In this document: positions 63,168-64,000 of the stretch, piece by piece
How positions within the stretch are numbered: position 1 is the stretch's first letter
How the letters are laid out: each line of letters opens with the position of its first letter
NCBI GenBank assembly: GCA_963764215.1
Contig: CAVXRS010000005.1
Location: 620,001-684,000, forward strand
DNA: 64,000 nt
From: JAFDWI01 sp963764215
GTDB taxonomy: Bacteria; Actinomycetota; Acidimicrobiia; Acidimicrobiales; Iamiaceae
Reading direction: 5' to 3'
The notes under the pieces: model-generated
Told to the model about the DNA's origin: nothing
The model's input: only the letters and a program-made list of their open reading frames with translations
Database searches by the model: none
Translations under genes and position numbers: made by a program

Positions 63168-64000
63168 TCACTTGGAGTCGGACGCGGCGACGCCAGTCGT
63201 CGAGGAGGTCTTCGAGAGTCTGTGCGAGCGGAAGCTTCGGCTCCCAACCCGTGGAACGGGTGATCCTGGAGTGGTCACCGCGCAGGACCGGAACGTCGAC
63301 CGGGCGCAGCAGGCTCGCGTCGGTCACGAAGCGCATCGGATGCTTGGCGTGTGAGAGGAGCATTCTCGGCCAACTCCTGCACCGCCACGTCATGCGCCGG
63401 AACAGACGTTGTACACCTCGCCGGGTGTGCCGTCGGTGATCAGCATCCGGTAGGCGCGCACGACGTCACGGACGTCGGTGAAGTCACGCCGTGCCGAAAG
63501 GTTGCCGATGGGGATCTCGTCGGTTCCCTCGAGCTCGTTGCGCGACGATTCTCGAGGCGATCGCCGAGGCGACGAAGCGGTCGGTCTGGCCCGGGCCGAG
63601 GTGATTGAACGCCCGGACCCGCAGCACGCCCAGGCCACGTCCGAGGAAGGCCTGCAGCCCGAGGAAGTCGGCGGCGACCTTGGACGCCGCGTAGGGCGAG
63701 ACGGGTCGGAGCGGCGCGGTCTCGGTGATGGGGAGGTCGTCCTCGGCGACGGCGCCGTAGACGTCGGCGCTGGAGACGATCAGGACCCGTTCGACACCGG
63801 CGGCGACGGCGGCGAGCAGAATGTTGAGCGTTCCGTCGGCGTTGACCCGGAACGCAGCTGGTCGGAGTCGACCAGGAGCGCGCCGACGTCGGCCCATCCT
63901 GCGAGGTGGTAGATGGCATCGGGCCGGGTCTTGTCGAGGAGTGCGGCGACTGCGTCGGTGTCGGTGATGTCGACACCGTCGGTGGTGTGGTCGCTCTTCT
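63168..64000 (-). CDS. rmd: GDP-6-deoxy-D-mannose reductase-like epimerase, N-terminus outside window, several indels
   Basis: The pieces read RPDAIYHLAGWADVG, FRVNADGTLNILLAAVAAGV, SSADVYGAVAEDDLPITET, the Tyr-x3-Lys in SPYAASKVAADFLGLQAF, RAFNHLGPGQTDRFVASAIAS, NLSARRDFTDVRDVVRAYRM and a final WEPKLPLAQTLEDLLDDW. These are RmdA/GDP-4-keto-6-deoxymannose reductase features (GDP-rhamnose formation). The first ~40 residues lie past the right edge. At least four frame changes (near 63870, 63550, 63395 and 63190) occur. The gene is just upstream of gmd. Confidence 0.83.

Noticed and set aside
63126..63200. Rmd-Gmd fusion, because the frames are continuous
   Set aside because: A TGA in the neighbouring frame at 63168-63170 and an AGGAG site 9 nt before the gmd ATG fit two genes with one extra base hiding the stop.

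Overview
The window is a high-GC actinobacterial chromosome segment. The closest fit is an uncultured Acidimicrobiia-type lineage. This rests on gene content read directly from the sequence: decaprenyl-phosphoryl ribose/arabinose genes, F420 biosynthesis plus luciferase-like F420 enzymes, an AccA3-type biotin carboxylase, a KstR-like operator and many leaderless genes with a TANNNT box 6-8 nt before the start codon. The taxonomy itself is inference. I see no rRNA, tRNA, CRISPR, prophage or insertion sequence.

Layout: 1-3.8 kb (minus) carries a partial decaprenyl-phosphate phosphoribosyltransferase, dprE2, and a P450/TetR pair. 3.9-8.7 kb (plus) has a tiny membrane peptide, then lpd, a 2-oxoacid dehydrogenase E2, lipB and lipA, that is, the lipoyl-complex components with lipoate synthesis. 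8.7-15.5 kb is cydD-cydC-cydA-cydB plus an unassigned membrane protein. 15.5-22.5 kb has an SDR, metH, a divergent cobalamin adenosyltransferase, an unknown protein and a rhodanese-MoeB protein. 22.6-33.8 kb is a cell-envelope glycosylation locus with two UPF0104-like flippase/synthase-type membrane proteins, two GT2 enzymes, a methyltransferase, a GT4-methyltransferase fusion and two paralogous GT-C membrane glycosyltransferases. 33.9-38.5 kb is meaB, methylmalonyl-CoA mutase and a divergent LpdA-type flavoprotein. 38.6-47.8 kb is lipid-type metabolism: two LLM oxidoreductases, an FAD oxidoreductase behind an 18-codon leader ORF, a DUF3556-like membrane protein behind a KstR-like operator, the acyl-CoA carboxylase alpha subunit with its biotin ligase, and an acyl-CoA dehydrogenase. 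47.9-64 kb is an exopolysaccharide and envelope region (LCP ligase, ugd, uxs, fcl, three GTs, a nucleotidyltransferase, an epimerase, an L,D-transpeptidase, a sugar cupin, gmd and an rmd-like gene) interrupted by cofE/cofD.

How the genes connect: cobalamin genes (adenosyltransferase, mutase, MeaB, MetH) lie close together. AccA, BirA and acyl-CoA dehydrogenase serve acyl-CoA metabolism. CofD/CofE would make the F420 that the LLM enzymes use. Gmd, Rmd, Fcl, the nucleotidyltransferase, Ugd and Uxs would supply GDP-deoxyhexoses and UDP-xylose to the glycosyltransferases, and LCP would attach the polymer to the wall.

Sequence quality matters here. Many conserved genes are broken by single-base indels that restore a perfect protein when one base is removed or added. 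They are sparse before 43 kb and very dense in 43.9-45.7, 49.9-60.5 and 62-64 kb. I treat these genes as intact genes with consensus errors, not as pseudogenes.
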